The notes: generated by a model from the letters alone, not told the origin. A stretch of 64,000 nucleotides of DNA from CATQHP01 sp965214915 (GCA_965214915.1 CBDCCP010000003.1:620001-684000), one strand, 5' to 3'. Counted from the stretch's first letter, positions 1 to 8,292 are shown. A program made the numbers and translations.

Positions 1-253
1 TGCGCATGCTCCTCGCGTCCACTTGCGAGCGGTAGCTCTCTATCGCGCTGCGTTCCGCAAGCAACTGATCGGCGATGTGCAGCGCCGTCAAAACCGCCAC
101 CCGATAGTCGTCCGCTGTCTGCATGCGGCCGGCGATATGGCTCATCTTCTCATCGACCATGCGCGCAACTTGGCGGATATGCTCCGGGTCGTCTCCCTTG
201 AGATAATGGGTCCGGCCAAAAATCCGAACTTCAACGCCTCGGTCGGATGGCAC
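1..253 (-). CDS. zapA: Cell division protein ZapA (3' end outside window)
   Basis: ZapA binds FtsZ at midcell and promotes bundling of the Z-ring. Read on the minus strand from a GTG at 253, the product runs through EVRIFGRTHYLKGDD, then PEHIRQVARMVDEKM and a helix ending LLAERSAIESYRSQ. That is the usual ZapA layout of a beta-strand head followed by a long dimerising helix. The GTG was chosen because AGGGAG lies about 8 bases before it and the family motif begins a few residues later. About 84 codons are visible and the C-terminal end is cut by the window edge. A ZapB-like coiled-coil gene lies upstream, separated by a structured non-coding stretch. The family call is firm; the start is probable. 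Confidence 0.85.
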   Translation of the reverse strand, partial: MPSDRGVEVRIFGRTHYLKGDDPEHIRQVARMVDEKMSHIAGRMQTADDYRVAVLTALHIADQLLAERSAIESYRSQVDARSMR

Positions 254-270
254 GATCGTCGCTCCCTGTC

Positions 271-536
271 TAGCAGTCCGTGGTGAAAGTGGCGTGGGCG
301 GCGCGGCGGGCTCCTGCGGTCGCTCGGCGAGAAGTGAGGAGGGAGGCGATCCGGGAGATCGCCCCCGACAAACGACGAAGCCGACGGCCGCAAATGCCCG
401 CCGCCCAACGGGATACGCGCCCTTGCCGGCCTGTCCGGCAGGATGCATGCCGCCGGATCGCTTGATTGCCCGCGTGATCCTGCATCACTCCCGGGGCGCG
501 TAACGCCGCCTGCGTAACTTTTGCCATGGGCTGCTA
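271..536 (-). ncRNA. Candidate 6S (SsrS)-like structured RNA between zapB-like and zapA
   Basis: The zapB-zapA gap folds, as minus-strand RNA, into a long closing helix. Positions 524-536 pair with 271-283 (13 positions, two mismatches), followed by a symmetric 2x2 loop. Then 517-521 pair with 286-290, there is a 6x6 loop, and 504-510 pair perfectly with 297-303. Internal hairpins follow, such as GGCGATC/GATCGCC and TCCGGC/GCCGGA. A long bubbled helix beside zapA is the classic setting of 6S RNA, which binds RNA polymerase holoenzyme. At about 266 nt it is longer than typical 6S RNAs. No sequence-level 6S signature was verified, so the identity is inference from structure and position. The 5' end overlaps the zapB-like stop codon. 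Confidence 0.4.
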
Positions 537-812
537 ACTCAGCTTTTCGACCGATTCCAGTAGCGACTCGATCCGCCGGCGAACCTCGCCCCGCTGCCCT
601 TCGGCGCTGCCGGCCGACGCCCGCAGTTGCGCCAACTCGCGCTCCTGTCTCTCAAGCCGGCCGCGCAGTCGATCCGCCTCTTGTTCCGCTTGCTGCTGAA
701 ACTCCCGCGCGCGTCGAAGCTGCTCGACGATTTCGACGATGCGGTTTTCCAGCAGTTGCAGAGAGTCGATTTTCGAGGCGTCCGCCGTCACCTCCGGGTC
801 ATGAGCTTCCAC
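534..812 (-). CDS. ZapB-like coiled-coil protein
   Basis: A protein of about 92 residues that is almost entirely heptad-patterned and rich in E, Q, R and L. It contains stretches such as LENRIVEIVEQLRRAREF and RLERQERELAQLRASAG. There is no signal peptide or membrane segment. Short cytoplasmic coiled coils next to zapA are commonly annotated as cell-division protein ZapB, which bridges ZapA to the division apparatus. Here the assignment rests on position and coiled-coil character only, because ZapB sequences are poorly conserved. A GTG start at 812 is preferred over a TTG at 821, because the GGGAGG box sits only two bases before the TTG. The stop codon falls inside the 5' arm of the candidate structured RNA. 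Confidence 0.6.
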   Translation of the reverse strand: MEAHDPEVTADASKIDSLQLLENRIVEIVEQLRRAREFQQQAEQEADRLRGRLERQERELAQLRASAGSAEGQRGEVRRRIESLLESVEKLS

Positions 813-878
813 GCGATGCAATTCCTCCCGTCTCTCTATCCTAATCCATGCCCCGCACTGCGCCGGCGATTCGCGGTT

Positions 879-2105
879 TCACTGGACCTTCTTCAGCGCC
901 AGCACCGCGTTGAGGCCGCCGAAAGCGAACGAATTGGAAAGCGCGACGCGCACCGGAACCTCGCGCGCCTCGTTGGGCACGCAATCCAGGGGGCAGTCGG
1001 GGTCCGCTTCGGTGAAGTTGACCGTAGGCGGCACGAAACCGCCGTGAATCCCCAGCGCGGTAGCCGCCGCTTCAAGCGCTCCTGAAGCGCCGAGGGCGTG
1101 CCCGTGCATCGACTTCGTAGAGGAAATCGCAAGCGCGTCGGCGTGGCCGCCGAACACCGCTCTGACGGCGTTCGACTCCGTCGCGTCATTGCTGCGCGTG
1201 CCGGTTCCGTGCGCGTTGATATAGTCCACTTCTTCAGGCTCGATGCGGCCGTCGCAAAGCGCCGCCTGCATGGCCCGCGCCGCGCCCTCCGCCGACGGCT
1301 GGATCAAGTGGCTCGCGTCCGAGGACATGCCGAATCCGGCGAGCTCGGCGTAGATCTTCGCGCCGCGCCGCCGCGCGTGGTCGAGCGTTTCCAAAGCCAG
1401 GACGGCGGCGCCTTCGCCCAGCGTCATGCCCCGGCGGCCCAGGCTGAACGGGCGGCAGATGTCGGACACCACGCGCATCGAGTCCCACGCCTTTAACGGC
1501 CCCAGCGTGATGCAGGCCTCGCTCCCGCCCGCCAAAGCGATCTCTGCCGCGCCGTTGCGCAGCATCCAGAGCGCCTGTCCCAAGGCGTGAGCCGCCGACG
1601 CGCATGCGCTCGAAATCGCAAACGAAGGCCCCTGAATGCCCAGATCCATCGTCACGTGGCTGACCGCGGCGCTGAGCATCGAGCGCGGAATCACCGTGGG
1701 ATGCACTCGCTGATTCCCCGCTTCGTATAGCTCGCGGAACGCGTCGTCGTCCGTCGTTTTGCCCCCGGCGCCCGACCCCAGAACGACCGCCGCCGCGCGC
1801 AGCCCGTTCCTGCGCTCGACGCCGGCGTCGGCAGCGGCTTCGCGCGCCGCCACAACCGCAAACTGCGCGAAGCGGTCCATCATCGTCAACCGCTTGGCGT
1901 CGATGTGCGCCGCCGCATCGAAGCCGTCAACGACTGCGGCGTTCTTCATCTGCAAACGGTCGGGGTCGACCCGGCTGATCGGCCGGATGCCGCAACGGCC
2001 CGCGCGGAGCGAATCTTCGAACTGTTCCCGATTCAGCCCGATGGCGCTGACAACACCGATGCCGGACACAACGACACGGCAGCCCGAGTTGACGGCGGCG
2101 TTCAA
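879..2105 (-). CDS. fabF: Beta-ketoacyl-ACP synthase II (KAS II)
   Basis: This condensing enzyme of type II fatty-acid synthesis elongates acyl-ACP with malonyl-ACP in the cytoplasm. The 408 residues show the thiolase fold and all active-site elements. The nucleophile is Cys168 in SSACASA, with His299 in NAHGTGT, Lys331 and His336 in STKSMHGHALGASG, and the C-terminal glycine-rich NSFAFGG. The motif reads KSMHGHALG where KSMTGHLLG is common. Length is normal for FabF. It starts with TTG at 2105, with GGGCGG upstream. The acyl carrier protein gene ends 15 bases before it on the same strand, so the two probably form an acpP-fabF operon. KAS I versus KAS II cannot be decided with certainty from sequence alone. 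Confidence 0.9.
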   Translation of the reverse strand: MNAAVNSGCRVVVSGIGVVSAIGLNREQFEDSLRAGRCGIRPISRVDPDRLQMKNAAVVDGFDAAAHIDAKRLTMMDRFAQFAVVAAREAAADAGVERRNGLRAAAVVLGSGAGGKTTDDDAFRELYEAGNQRVHPTVIPRSMLSAAVSHVTMDLGIQGPSFAISSACASAAHALGQALWMLRNGAAEIALAGGSEACITLGPLKAWDSMRVVSDICRPFSLGRRGMTLGEGAAVLALETLDHARRRGAKIYAELAGFGMSSDASHLIQPSAEGAARAMQAALCDGRIEPEEVDYINAHGTGTRSNDATESNAVRAVFGGHADALAISSTKSMHGHALGASGALEAAATALGIHGGFVPPTVNFTEADPDCPLDCVPNEAREVPVRVALSNSFAFGGLNAVLALKKVQ

Positions 2106-2120
2106 AATATCACCGCCCTG

Positions 2121-2378
2121 CTATTCGCCGCCGCCCGCCGCGCGGTCTTTGAGCAGCCGTTCGACTCCGTCGACAACATCGCGAATTCCCCGCAGCTTTT
2201 TGGCGTCTTCGTCCGAGACCTGGATGTCGAACTCGCTCTCGATTGCAAAAAGCAGATTCACGCCGTCGAAAGAGTCGATCCCAAGCTCTTCGAATGTCGA
2301 ATCGATAGCGATCTTCTCCGGCTCGACCTGCTGGTTTTCAGCCACTACGCGGCGCACTCGGTCAAAGATTTCATTCAT
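2121..2378 (-). CDS. acpP: Acyl carrier protein
   Basis: An 85-residue acidic four-helix carrier. The phosphopantetheine attachment serine is Ser36 in LGIDSFDGVNL (the consensus is DSL, here DSF). Helix II, NLLFAIESEFDIQVSDEDA, is the usual partner-binding helix. It lies directly upstream of fabF on the same strand, which supports a role in primary fatty-acid synthesis. The C-terminus RAAGGGE is a short flexible tail. The ATG at 2378 gives the normal ACP length. Because the motif is DSF rather than DSL, a specialised carrier protein paired with its own condensing enzyme remains possible. The aligned fabF favours the housekeeping role. Confidence 0.85.
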   Translation of the reverse strand: MNEIFDRVRRVVAENQQVEPEKIAIDSTFEELGIDSFDGVNLLFAIESEFDIQVSDEDAKKLRGIRDVVDGVERLLKDRAAGGGE

Positions 2379-2508
2379 GTTTCAAGACATCATACAACGC
2401 GGCGGCCATGCGGCCGCTTCGCGCGAACCGTTGCCGGAACCGCGGCTCGACCTGCCGGCGCAGGCAGGATTCTTCGAGAAGCACAACGCGGGGACAAAAC
2501 GGGAAACC

Positions 2509-2597
2509 TGGTGCGCAAGAGAGGACTTGAACCTCCACGGGATTTAACTCCCACTAGGACCTGAACCTAGCGCGTCTGCCAATTCCGCCACTTGCGC
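2509..2597 (-). tRNA. tRNA-Leu (anticodon CAG)
   Basis: On the minus strand the acceptor arm GCGCAAG pairs with CTTGCGC, followed by discriminator A and an encoded CCA. The anticodon stem CTAGG/CCTAG holds the loop TTCAGGT with anticodon CAG. A long variable arm (GTGGGAGTTAAATCCCGT) marks a class II tRNA, and the T-arm carries GTTCAAGTC. The length of 86 nt plus CCA is typical of tRNA-Leu. It sits upstream of acpP with a gap of about 130 bases. Confidence 0.95.
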
Positions 2598-2667
2598 ACA
2601 GAACGCGGCTGCGAATCGCCGCAGCCCTTCGGCATTTCTCATTTAACAACGGAAACAGGGGGGCGCG

Positions 2668-3795
2668 TCAAGCCGCGATCTCCTGAGGGAAGTCCGCTTC
2701 CGCCGCCCACCGCTCGATACGGTCGAGCATCGTCAAGCTGCCGCGTCCGGTCGCCGCTTCCGCCTCGACCCGGGCGATGAACAGCAGATACTTTACCGTC
2801 GCCGATTCCCGCGCCGGAATCCAGCGGAAAGTCCGTTCCCCGAACAACCGCCCCCGCTCGACCGCCTGCCGCCGGGTCTCCGGCATCGGCGAAACGCCGA
2901 ACTCCATGCCGCGCGTCAAGGCGCGGCCGTTCCACGGCGCCTGCCGGCGGGAATAGTTCTCCTCCCAAATCCCCAGCCAGGGGAAATCCTTCCGCTTCCA
3001 GAAATAGCCGAAAAGCGTCTCGCTGCCTGGGTGGTACGCCGTGAAAAAAGCGTCTTCGAGGGCGGGGTTCATCAGATGGGCGGTGTACGCTCCCGAAACG
3101 GCAGACGCGGCGGCAAGGCGCATATCGCCCTCCCCGCCGCCCGACAGCGGCGCGAACGGCCAGTCGAAATCCGCGCCCGCCGTGAAACGGTCATGCCCGG
3201 GTGCGAACTCCTGTTCGAAAACCCTGGACTTCGTCGCCGAAGCCGCGAACCGCGTCTTGCCTTTTTCCAGGAAGGGCGGCCCCAGCGTGACGTGCTGCGT
3301 CCAGCCGACCGGGCGGTCGACGCCGGTCAGGTTGGTTGCGGTTTCGGTAATGGCCACATGCCGGCTTCCGGGCGCCAACTGCAGCCGGCGCTCGAAGCGC
3401 ATCCCGGCAAGAGGCAGATCCACCCTGGCGGTAAGCAGGCCGTCCGCGGATTCGATTTCCCAGTCGCGCGCGGACGCCTCGCCGTGTACGCCGAGACCCG
3501 CGGCGGCCTCGGCCGCGGAAGGTACGCCGAACAGGTCGAAGCAAAGGTTGTGGCCCGCGATGCCCGCCAAGAGCTGCGCGTCCACGTCGGCCCCGTATTG
3601 CGGGTGCGCCCGGGGATCGTAGGACGACGGATCGATCGTCTCCCACGGCGGATCCCAGAGCGGGCTTGCGCCGTTCTCCTTGAGGACGACCGCGGCAATG
3701 TGTCCCCCGCCGGGCAGCAGCGTCAGCCGCAGGAGGTCGTTTTCGAGATGAACCTGACGCCGATTCGCGTAGCCCATAGCGCCGTGCCGGAGCAT
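2668..3795 (-). CDS. Aldose 1-epimerase (galactose mutarotase)-like protein
   Basis: A 375-residue protein without a signal peptide. It begins with a beta-rich block typical of the galactose mutarotase-like fold (VHLENDLLRLTLLPGGGHIA). It continues with RFERRLQLAPGSRHVAITE and GWTQHVTLGPPFLE, where the histidine corresponds to the sugar-binding histidines of aldose-1-epimerase relatives. Such proteins interconvert sugar anomers or bind carbohydrate; the substrate cannot be told from sequence. The ATG at 3795 is the longest plausible start, and an ATG at 3777 (MGYANRR) is equally possible. It stands alone, divergent from the DUF488 gene at 3828. Family-level confidence is moderate. Confidence 0.6.
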   Translation of the reverse strand: MLRHGAMGYANRRQVHLENDLLRLTLLPGGGHIAAVVLKENGASPLWDPPWETIDPSSYDPRAHPQYGADVDAQLLAGIAGHNLCFDLFGVPSAAEAAAGLGVHGEASARDWEIESADGLLTARVDLPLAGMRFERRLQLAPGSRHVAITETATNLTGVDRPVGWTQHVTLGPPFLEKGKTRFAASATKSRVFEQEFAPGHDRFTAGADFDWPFAPLSGGGEGDMRLAAASAVSGAYTAHLMNPALEDAFFTAYHPGSETLFGYFWKRKDFPWLGIWEENYSRRQAPWNGRALTRGMEFGVSPMPETRRQAVERGRLFGERTFRWIPARESATVKYLLFIARVEAEAATGRGSLTMLDRIERWAAEADFPQEIAA

Positions 3796-3827
3796 CCAAG
3801 CATACCATTGGATAGACCCGACCGGTC

Positions 3828-4454
3828 ATGCAGCAGCCCGGCGGGATGAACGAGATGCCTCTCATCGTTCTGACGATCGGACACTCCGCGCATACGTTGG
3901 AAAAGTTTGCGGAATTGCTGCGCCAACACCGAGTGCAGGAGTTGGCGGACGTGCGCTCGGCGCCCTACAGCCGCTACGCCTCCCATTTCAACCGCGGCGC
4001 CCTGGAGCGCAGTTTGCGCGAACACGGCATCGAGTACGTCTTCCTGGGCCGCGAGCTCGGCGTGCGCTCCAAAAACCCCTCCTACTACGACAAGAACGGT
4101 CGCGTTCAATACGGGCGCCTGAAGCGCACGGATATATTCCGCAGCGGAATCGAGCGCGTCGTGCGCGAAGCAGGCAACCGGCGCATCGCCTTGATGTGCG
4201 CGGAAAAGGATCCTCTGGATTGCCACCGCGCGATTCTCGTTGCGCCCGTCCTGCGTGAGAAGGGCCTCTGCGTGCGGCACATTCTGGCGGACGGCAGCCT
4301 GGAGGACCACGAAGACTCCATGAAGCGGTTGCTCGCCGTCCTGGGGCTGTCGCCCCTGAGCTTGTTTCCCGAGTCGGAGCAGGAACTGATCGAACGGGCG
4401 CTGAAGAAACAGGGAAAGCGCATCGCATACCACAAGGAGGAGACCGGGACATGA
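3828..4454 (+). CDS. DUF488 family protein
   Basis: A DUF488 protein of about 208 residues, a widespread family of unknown biochemical function. It carries the diagnostic elements LTIGHSAHTLEKF, ADVRSAPYSRYASHFN, YVFLGRELGVR and the cysteine motif ALMCAEKDPLDCHR near residue 125. The family is thought to act in nucleic-acid or metal-related stress chemistry, but no function is established. In-frame ATGs at 3846 and 3855 would give a start closer to the family norm (MPLIVLTIGH). The stop overlaps by four bases an ATG that opens a truncated second DUF488 copy, matching the tandem arrangement often seen for this family. Confidence 0.85.
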   Translation: MQQPGGMNEMPLIVLTIGHSAHTLEKFAELLRQHRVQELADVRSAPYSRYASHFNRGALERSLREHGIEYVFLGRELGVRSKNPSYYDKNGRVQYGRLKRTDIFRSGIERVVREAGNRRIALMCAEKDPLDCHRAILVAPVLREKGLCVRHILADGSLEDHEDSMKRLLAVLGLSPLSLFPESEQELIERALKKQGKRIAYHKEETGT

Positions 4455-4509
4455 ACATCTTCACTATCGGCTTCACAAAGAGACCGGCGGATCGACCGCC
4501 TCGACTAGG
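4451..4509 (+). pseudogene. Relic of a second, tandem DUF488 gene (5' end only)
   Basis: The ATG overlapping the DUF488 stop opens with MNIFTIGFTKRPAD, the characteristic N-terminus of the second member of tandem DUF488 pairs. After about 14 codons the similarity ends. The expected DRL continuation appears shifted into another frame and ends at a TAG. The reading frame happens to stay open into the DUF1501 gene that follows, so automatic calls would wrongly fuse the two. The relic identity comes from motif recognition and was not checked by search. Confidence 0.55.
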
Positions 4510-4549
4510 TCCGCGCCGTCTTCCGCTACAATCGAATCGGGAAACCGCC

Positions 4550-5989
4550 ATGCAAGAACACAGCCGCCCTACCCGCAACCGCCGCGAGTTCCTCCGCGAC
4601 GCCTGCTGCGGCTTCGGCTCGCTGGCCGCGCTGACCATGGCCTACGACGAGTTGCTGCGCGCCGCCCCGGCCGGCGGCGACCCGCTGGCCCCCAAACCGC
4701 CCCATCTGCAAAACGCCAAGGCCAAGTCGGTCATCTTCCTCTTCATGGCCGGCGGACCCAGCCACATCGAAACCTTCGACCCCAAGCCGCTGCTCAACGA
4801 GCTCGACGGCCAACCCCGTCCCGCCGAGTTCGGCGAAGCCAAATACCAGTTCGTCAAGAAAGACGCCGCGCTGCTGGGGACCAAGCGCACCTTCAAAAAA
4901 TACGGTCGGAGCGGAATCGAAGTCTCCGATTTGCTGCCCTATACCGCCGAGCGCATCGACGACATCGCCGTCCTGCGCTCCTGCCACGGCGACATGGTCG
5001 TCCACTCCGCCGCGCAGTACCAGCTCATGACCGGACGCATCACCCCGGGCTTTCCCTCGATGGGCTCGTGGATCGTTTACGGGCTGGGATCCGAGGCGCG
5101 CTCCCTGCCGTCCTACGTCGTCATGCCCGACCCCGACGGCGCGCTCGAAGCCGGGCAGCCGATGTACATGAACGGCTTTCTGCCCGCCGTCTATCAGCCG
5201 ACGACTTTCCGCGCCGGCGACCGCCCGGTGCTCAACCTGGATTTGCCCGCGGGCGTCTCCCGCAACGACCGCAGGAAAACCGTCGCTCTGATCCGGGCGC
5301 TCAACGAAGCCGCGGCGGAACCCGGAGACGATGAGTTCGACGCCCGCATTCGCAGCTACGATCTGGCGTTCAAGATGCAGACCGAGGCGCCGGCGACGCT
5401 CGACATCTCCAACGAGCCGCAAGAAACCCTCGACCTCTACGGCGTAGGCGTCGAGCCGACCCACGACTACGCCCGCCGCTGCCTGCTGGCCCGCCGACTG
5501 GTCGAAAAAGGCGTGCGCTTCGTCACGGTGGTTTCCGGAGGCGGCCCCGGCAATCTCCAGTGGGACGCCCACAGCGACATCGAAGAAAACCACGTCCGCA
5601 TGGCCGCGCAGACCGACAAGCCCGTGGCGGGCCTGCTCCAAGACCTCAAACGGCGCGGCATGCTCGACGAAACCCTGGTCGTCTGGGGCGGCGAATTCGG
5701 GCGCTCGCCCGAAGCCGAAACCCGCAGCGACGGCAAAGTCGGACGCGACCACCACAACCTGGGCTTCACCATGTGGATGGCCGGAGGCGGCGTCAAAGGC
5801 GGACAAGCCGTCGGCGCAACCGACGCCATCGGCTTGCGCGCCGTGGAAAAGCCCTACCATTTCCGCGACATCCACACGACGATTCTCAATCAACTCGGTC
5901 TCGACCAAGACAAGCTCAGCTACCTTCACCTGGGCCGCAACGAGCGCCTGACCCAAATCCACGGCAAGGTGATCGAGGAAATCGTGTAG
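4550..5989 (+). CDS. DUF1501 domain protein, Tat-exported sulfatase-like
   Basis: A protein of 479 residues from the ATG at 4550. It begins with a Tat-type leader (RNRREFLRDACCGFGSLAAL), so folded export is expected. The body is DUF1501, a family with an alkaline-phosphatase/sulfatase-like fold. Visible motifs are VIFLFMAGGPSHIETFDPK near the N-terminus, PSMGSWIVYGLG, WDAHSDIEENH, VVWGGEFGRSPEAE and GRDHHNLGFTMWMAGGGV. In Acidobacteriota and Planctomycetes these often accompany DUF1549/DUF1553 cytochrome-like partners, which are absent here. The open frame extends upstream to 4451, but that part is a DUF488 relic, so 4550 is preferred. The substrate is unknown. Confidence 0.85.
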   Translation: MQEHSRPTRNRREFLRDACCGFGSLAALTMAYDELLRAAPAGGDPLAPKPPHLQNAKAKSVIFLFMAGGPSHIETFDPKPLLNELDGQPRPAEFGEAKYQFVKKDAALLGTKRTFKKYGRSGIEVSDLLPYTAERIDDIAVLRSCHGDMVVHSAAQYQLMTGRITPGFPSMGSWIVYGLGSEARSLPSYVVMPDPDGALEAGQPMYMNGFLPAVYQPTTFRAGDRPVLNLDLPAGVSRNDRRKTVALIRALNEAAAEPGDDEFDARIRSYDLAFKMQTEAPATLDISNEPQETLDLYGVGVEPTHDYARRCLLARRLVEKGVRFVTVVSGGGPGNLQWDAHSDIEENHVRMAAQTDKPVAGLLQDLKRRGMLDETLVVWGGEFGRSPEAETRSDGKVGRDHHNLGFTMWMAGGGVKGGQAVGATDAIGLRAVEKPYHFRDIHTTILNQLGLDQDKLSYLHLGRNERLTQIHGKVIEEIV

Positions 5990-6004
5990 GGCGCCCGCGG
6001 GCCG

Positions 6005-7339
6005 CTAAATTTCCGGCAATACCCAAGGCTTGCGATACTCGTAGTGCAGCAAATCGTTCGCTTCGGAGTCGTTCGTAAACCGCTCCGCCTCGCGGTCCCA
6101 GGTCAAGCGCTTGCCGGTGCGTAAAGCGATATTGCCGATCAACGGCGCGGAAGTCGAGCGGTGTCCGATCTCGATATCCGCGTTGCAGCGCTGCCGGCTC
6201 TTGACGCAATCCAGGAAATTCCGCGTGTGGAACTCCGTTCCGCCGGGCCCCTCCACCTTCATCGGCTCGATCAACGCCTGCGCTTCGGCTCGCTGCGCCC
6301 GCTCTGTTTTGCGGTCCAACGGCGTCCGCGCATGGCGCCCGTGCGGGTTGATGCTGTCGGGAATAATCTCGAACCCCCTGCCCTGGACCAGCATCGTGCC
6401 CTTGGTTCCGCGCAACTCGATCTGCTGGCGGGTAGGCGGGATATAGCCGTTCGCGTTGTACTGGTTGAACGTCGCCAGCGTTCCCCCGGGATATTCGAAC
6501 AGGATCTTCGCCGTGTCCGGAATCTCGCGGTTGTCGTCGATCGCAAACTTGCCGCCCATCGCCGCGACCTGCAGCGGAGCGTCCCGGCCCAGCGCCCAAT
6601 GCACCACGTCCATCAGATGCACGCCCATGTTCGTCACCTGTCCGCCCGAATAATGCCGGAACCAGCGGAATTTGTAGAACGTCCGGTTGACGTTGTGCGG
6701 GACGGCGGGCGCCGGCCCCAGCCATAGATCGTAATCCGCGTCCGCGGGAGGCGGCGAGTCCGGCGGCTTGCCGATGCCTTGCGGCCATTCGTTGCCGATG
6801 TTGTAGGTATCCGCGACCGTGATATGCCCGATGCCGTCCGCGCGGGCGATCTCGCTCAACTGCTTCGCCCAGGGCAGCGACCGCCGCTGCGTGCCCACTT
6901 GCGCCACGCGGTCGTACTTGCGCACCGCCCGGACCATCCGCCGCCCCTCGACCACCGTCAGGCTGAGCGGCTTTTCGACGTAAACGTCCTTGCCGGCCTG
7001 GCAGGCATGGATCGTCTGCAGCGCGTGCCAATGATCCGGCGTGCTGATGACGACGGCGTCCACGGCGGACTCCAGCAGCTTGCGGTAGTCCGTGAAGAAA
7101 CGCCGCTCCCCGCGTTTTTCCGCGCGCCCCTTGGCATGTTCCATATAGTCCTGCCGCAGATCGCAAAGGGCGTCGACCCCGCTGTCGCCGTGCTCCAGAA
7201 AAGCCGTCAGAACCTGATCCCCGCGGTTGCCCAGCCCGATGAAGCCGAGGCTTACCCGCTCATTGGCCCCGCGAACCCGCGAATAGCTCAGCGCCGTAAA
7301 GGCGGCAGTCGAAGCGCGAACGAAATCCCGACGATCCAT
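6005..7339 (-). CDS. Tat-exported Gfo/Idh/MocA family oxidoreductase
   Basis: A protein of 444 residues starting at MDRRDFVRASTAAFTALSY, a twin-arginine-type leader. A Rossmann NAD(P)-binding domain follows (VSLGFIGLGNRGDQVL), then DAVVISTPDHWHALQ and the family-defining VYVEKPLSLTVVEGRRM, whose EKP carries the catalytic lysine. The C-terminal half is the alpha/beta dimerisation domain. Exported members in Acidobacteriota and Planctomycetes probably act on sugars or inositol-like compounds in the periplasm; the substrate cannot be assigned. An upstream TTG extension to 7405 was rejected because the leader at 7339 is clear. It is divergent from the PhyH gene with a 64-base gap. Confidence 0.88.
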   Translation of the reverse strand: MDRRDFVRASTAAFTALSYSRVRGANERVSLGFIGLGNRGDQVLTAFLEHGDSGVDALCDLRQDYMEHAKGRAEKRGERRFFTDYRKLLESAVDAVVISTPDHWHALQTIHACQAGKDVYVEKPLSLTVVEGRRMVRAVRKYDRVAQVGTQRRSLPWAKQLSEIARADGIGHITVADTYNIGNEWPQGIGKPPDSPPPADADYDLWLGPAPAVPHNVNRTFYKFRWFRHYSGGQVTNMGVHLMDVVHWALGRDAPLQVAAMGGKFAIDDNREIPDTAKILFEYPGGTLATFNQYNANGYIPPTRQQIELRGTKGTMLVQGRGFEIIPDSINPHGRHARTPLDRKTERAQRAEAQALIEPMKVEGPGGTEFHTRNFLDCVKSRQRCNADIEIGHRSTSAPLIGNIALRTGKRLTWDREAERFTNDSEANDLLHYEYRKPWVLPEI

Positions 7340-7403
7340 CGCCTGTATCGTATCAGCATCGCCCGCCGCCCGCGCTAAAATCGCTTCGTTGCAGCCGCTC
7401 GCC

Positions 7404-8195
7404 ATGCTTGCCCTCCGACAAGCCCGAACCGATCTCCGCGAACAAGGTTATACCCTCCTCCGCAACGCCATCGACAGCGATTGGCGAGAACGCCTCCGCG
7501 CGCGCCTGGAGCGACTCTTCGACCAAGAGGGGGCCGACGCCGGAAGCGAATTCCGCACCGAACCCGAAGCGCGCCGCTTGGCCAACTTGGTCAATAAGGG
7601 CAAGGTCTTCCATAACGTCATCCGCCATCCGGGCGTGCTGGCCTGCGCCGAAGCGGCATTCGCGGCCCCGTTCAAGCTCAGCAGCCTCAACGCCCGCTCC
7701 GCCAACCCCAATTCCACAACCGGCCAACCGCTGCACGTCGATATGGGATTCCTGGCCGACGACCGCGGTCCCAAGGGCGTCAATTCCGTCTGGATGCTGG
7801 ACGACTTCACCCCCCGCAACGGCGCCCTGCGGGTCGTCCCGCGGTCTCACCTCCGCAACGCCCGGCCGCAGGAAGCTCTGCCGGATCCGCTCGCGCGGCG
7901 CCCGGACGAGATTGTCGTCACCGGCAGCGCGGGCGACATCCTGGTCTTTCAGTCCCACCTGTGGCACGCCGGGCTGGCCAACCGCACCGACCGCCCGAGA
8001 CTCTCCCTCAATTGCTTCTATTGCCGCTGCGACCAACCACAGCAAATCTGGCAGAAAAAATGGCTCTCTCCCGGGGTCCAGGCCGGCCTCGACAGCGGCT
8101 TGCGCAAGTTGCTGGCCCTCGACGATCCGCGCAACGACGAGCTCTGCGCCCAACCGGTCGAAACCAGCGGCTTCATGAAAGCCAGTGAAGAGTGA
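7404..8195 (+). CDS. Phytanoyl-CoA dioxygenase (PhyH) family protein
   Basis: A protein of about 263 residues of the Fe(II)/2-oxoglutarate dioxygenase superfamily, PhyH group. The iron ligands are visible: His and Asp in LHVDMG near residue 110 and the distal His in HLWHAG near 186. An arginine in RPRLSLN fits 2-oxoglutarate binding. Bacterial PhyH members hydroxylate varied lipids and natural products, so the substrate is unknown. The ATG at 7404 is preferred to a TTG at 7389. The last codons lie inside a heptanucleotide tandem repeat that supplies the stop codon, so changes in repeat number would alter the C-terminus. It converges on the SDR gene. Confidence 0.85.
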   Translation: MLALRQARTDLREQGYTLLRNAIDSDWRERLRARLERLFDQEGADAGSEFRTEPEARRLANLVNKGKVFHNVIRHPGVLACAEAAFAAPFKLSSLNARSANPNSTTGQPLHVDMGFLADDRGPKGVNSVWMLDDFTPRNGALRVVPRSHLRNARPQEALPDPLARRPDEIVVTGSAGDILVFQSHLWHAGLANRTDRPRLSLNCFYCRCDQPQQIWQKKWLSPGVQAGLDSGLRKLLALDDPRNDELCAQPVETSGFMKASEE

Positions 8196-8292
8196 AGAGT
8201 GGAGAGTGAAGAGTGAAGAGTGAAGAGTGAAGAGTGAAGAGTGAAGAGTGAAGAGTGGAGAGGTGGAGAGGTGGAGAGGTGGAGAGGTGGAG
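8184..8292. repeat. Tandem heptamer/octamer repeat at the end of the PhyH gene
   Basis: Eleven head-to-tail copies of AGTGAAG (two read AGTGGAG) span 8184-8260. Four copies of AGGTGGAG follow to 8292. The PhyH stop codon falls in the second heptamer. The tract fills the gap between two convergent genes. Its unit length is not a multiple of three, so slippage changes the frame if it reaches the coding end. Confidence 0.95.

Noticed and set aside
280..465. Small plus-strand frames in the zapB-zapA gap
   Set aside because: No ribosome site or family match. The strand symmetry comes from the RNA-like paired arms.
4526..5962. 478-codon antisense frame under DUF1501
   Set aside because: Shadow; the forward frame carries the leader and family motifs.
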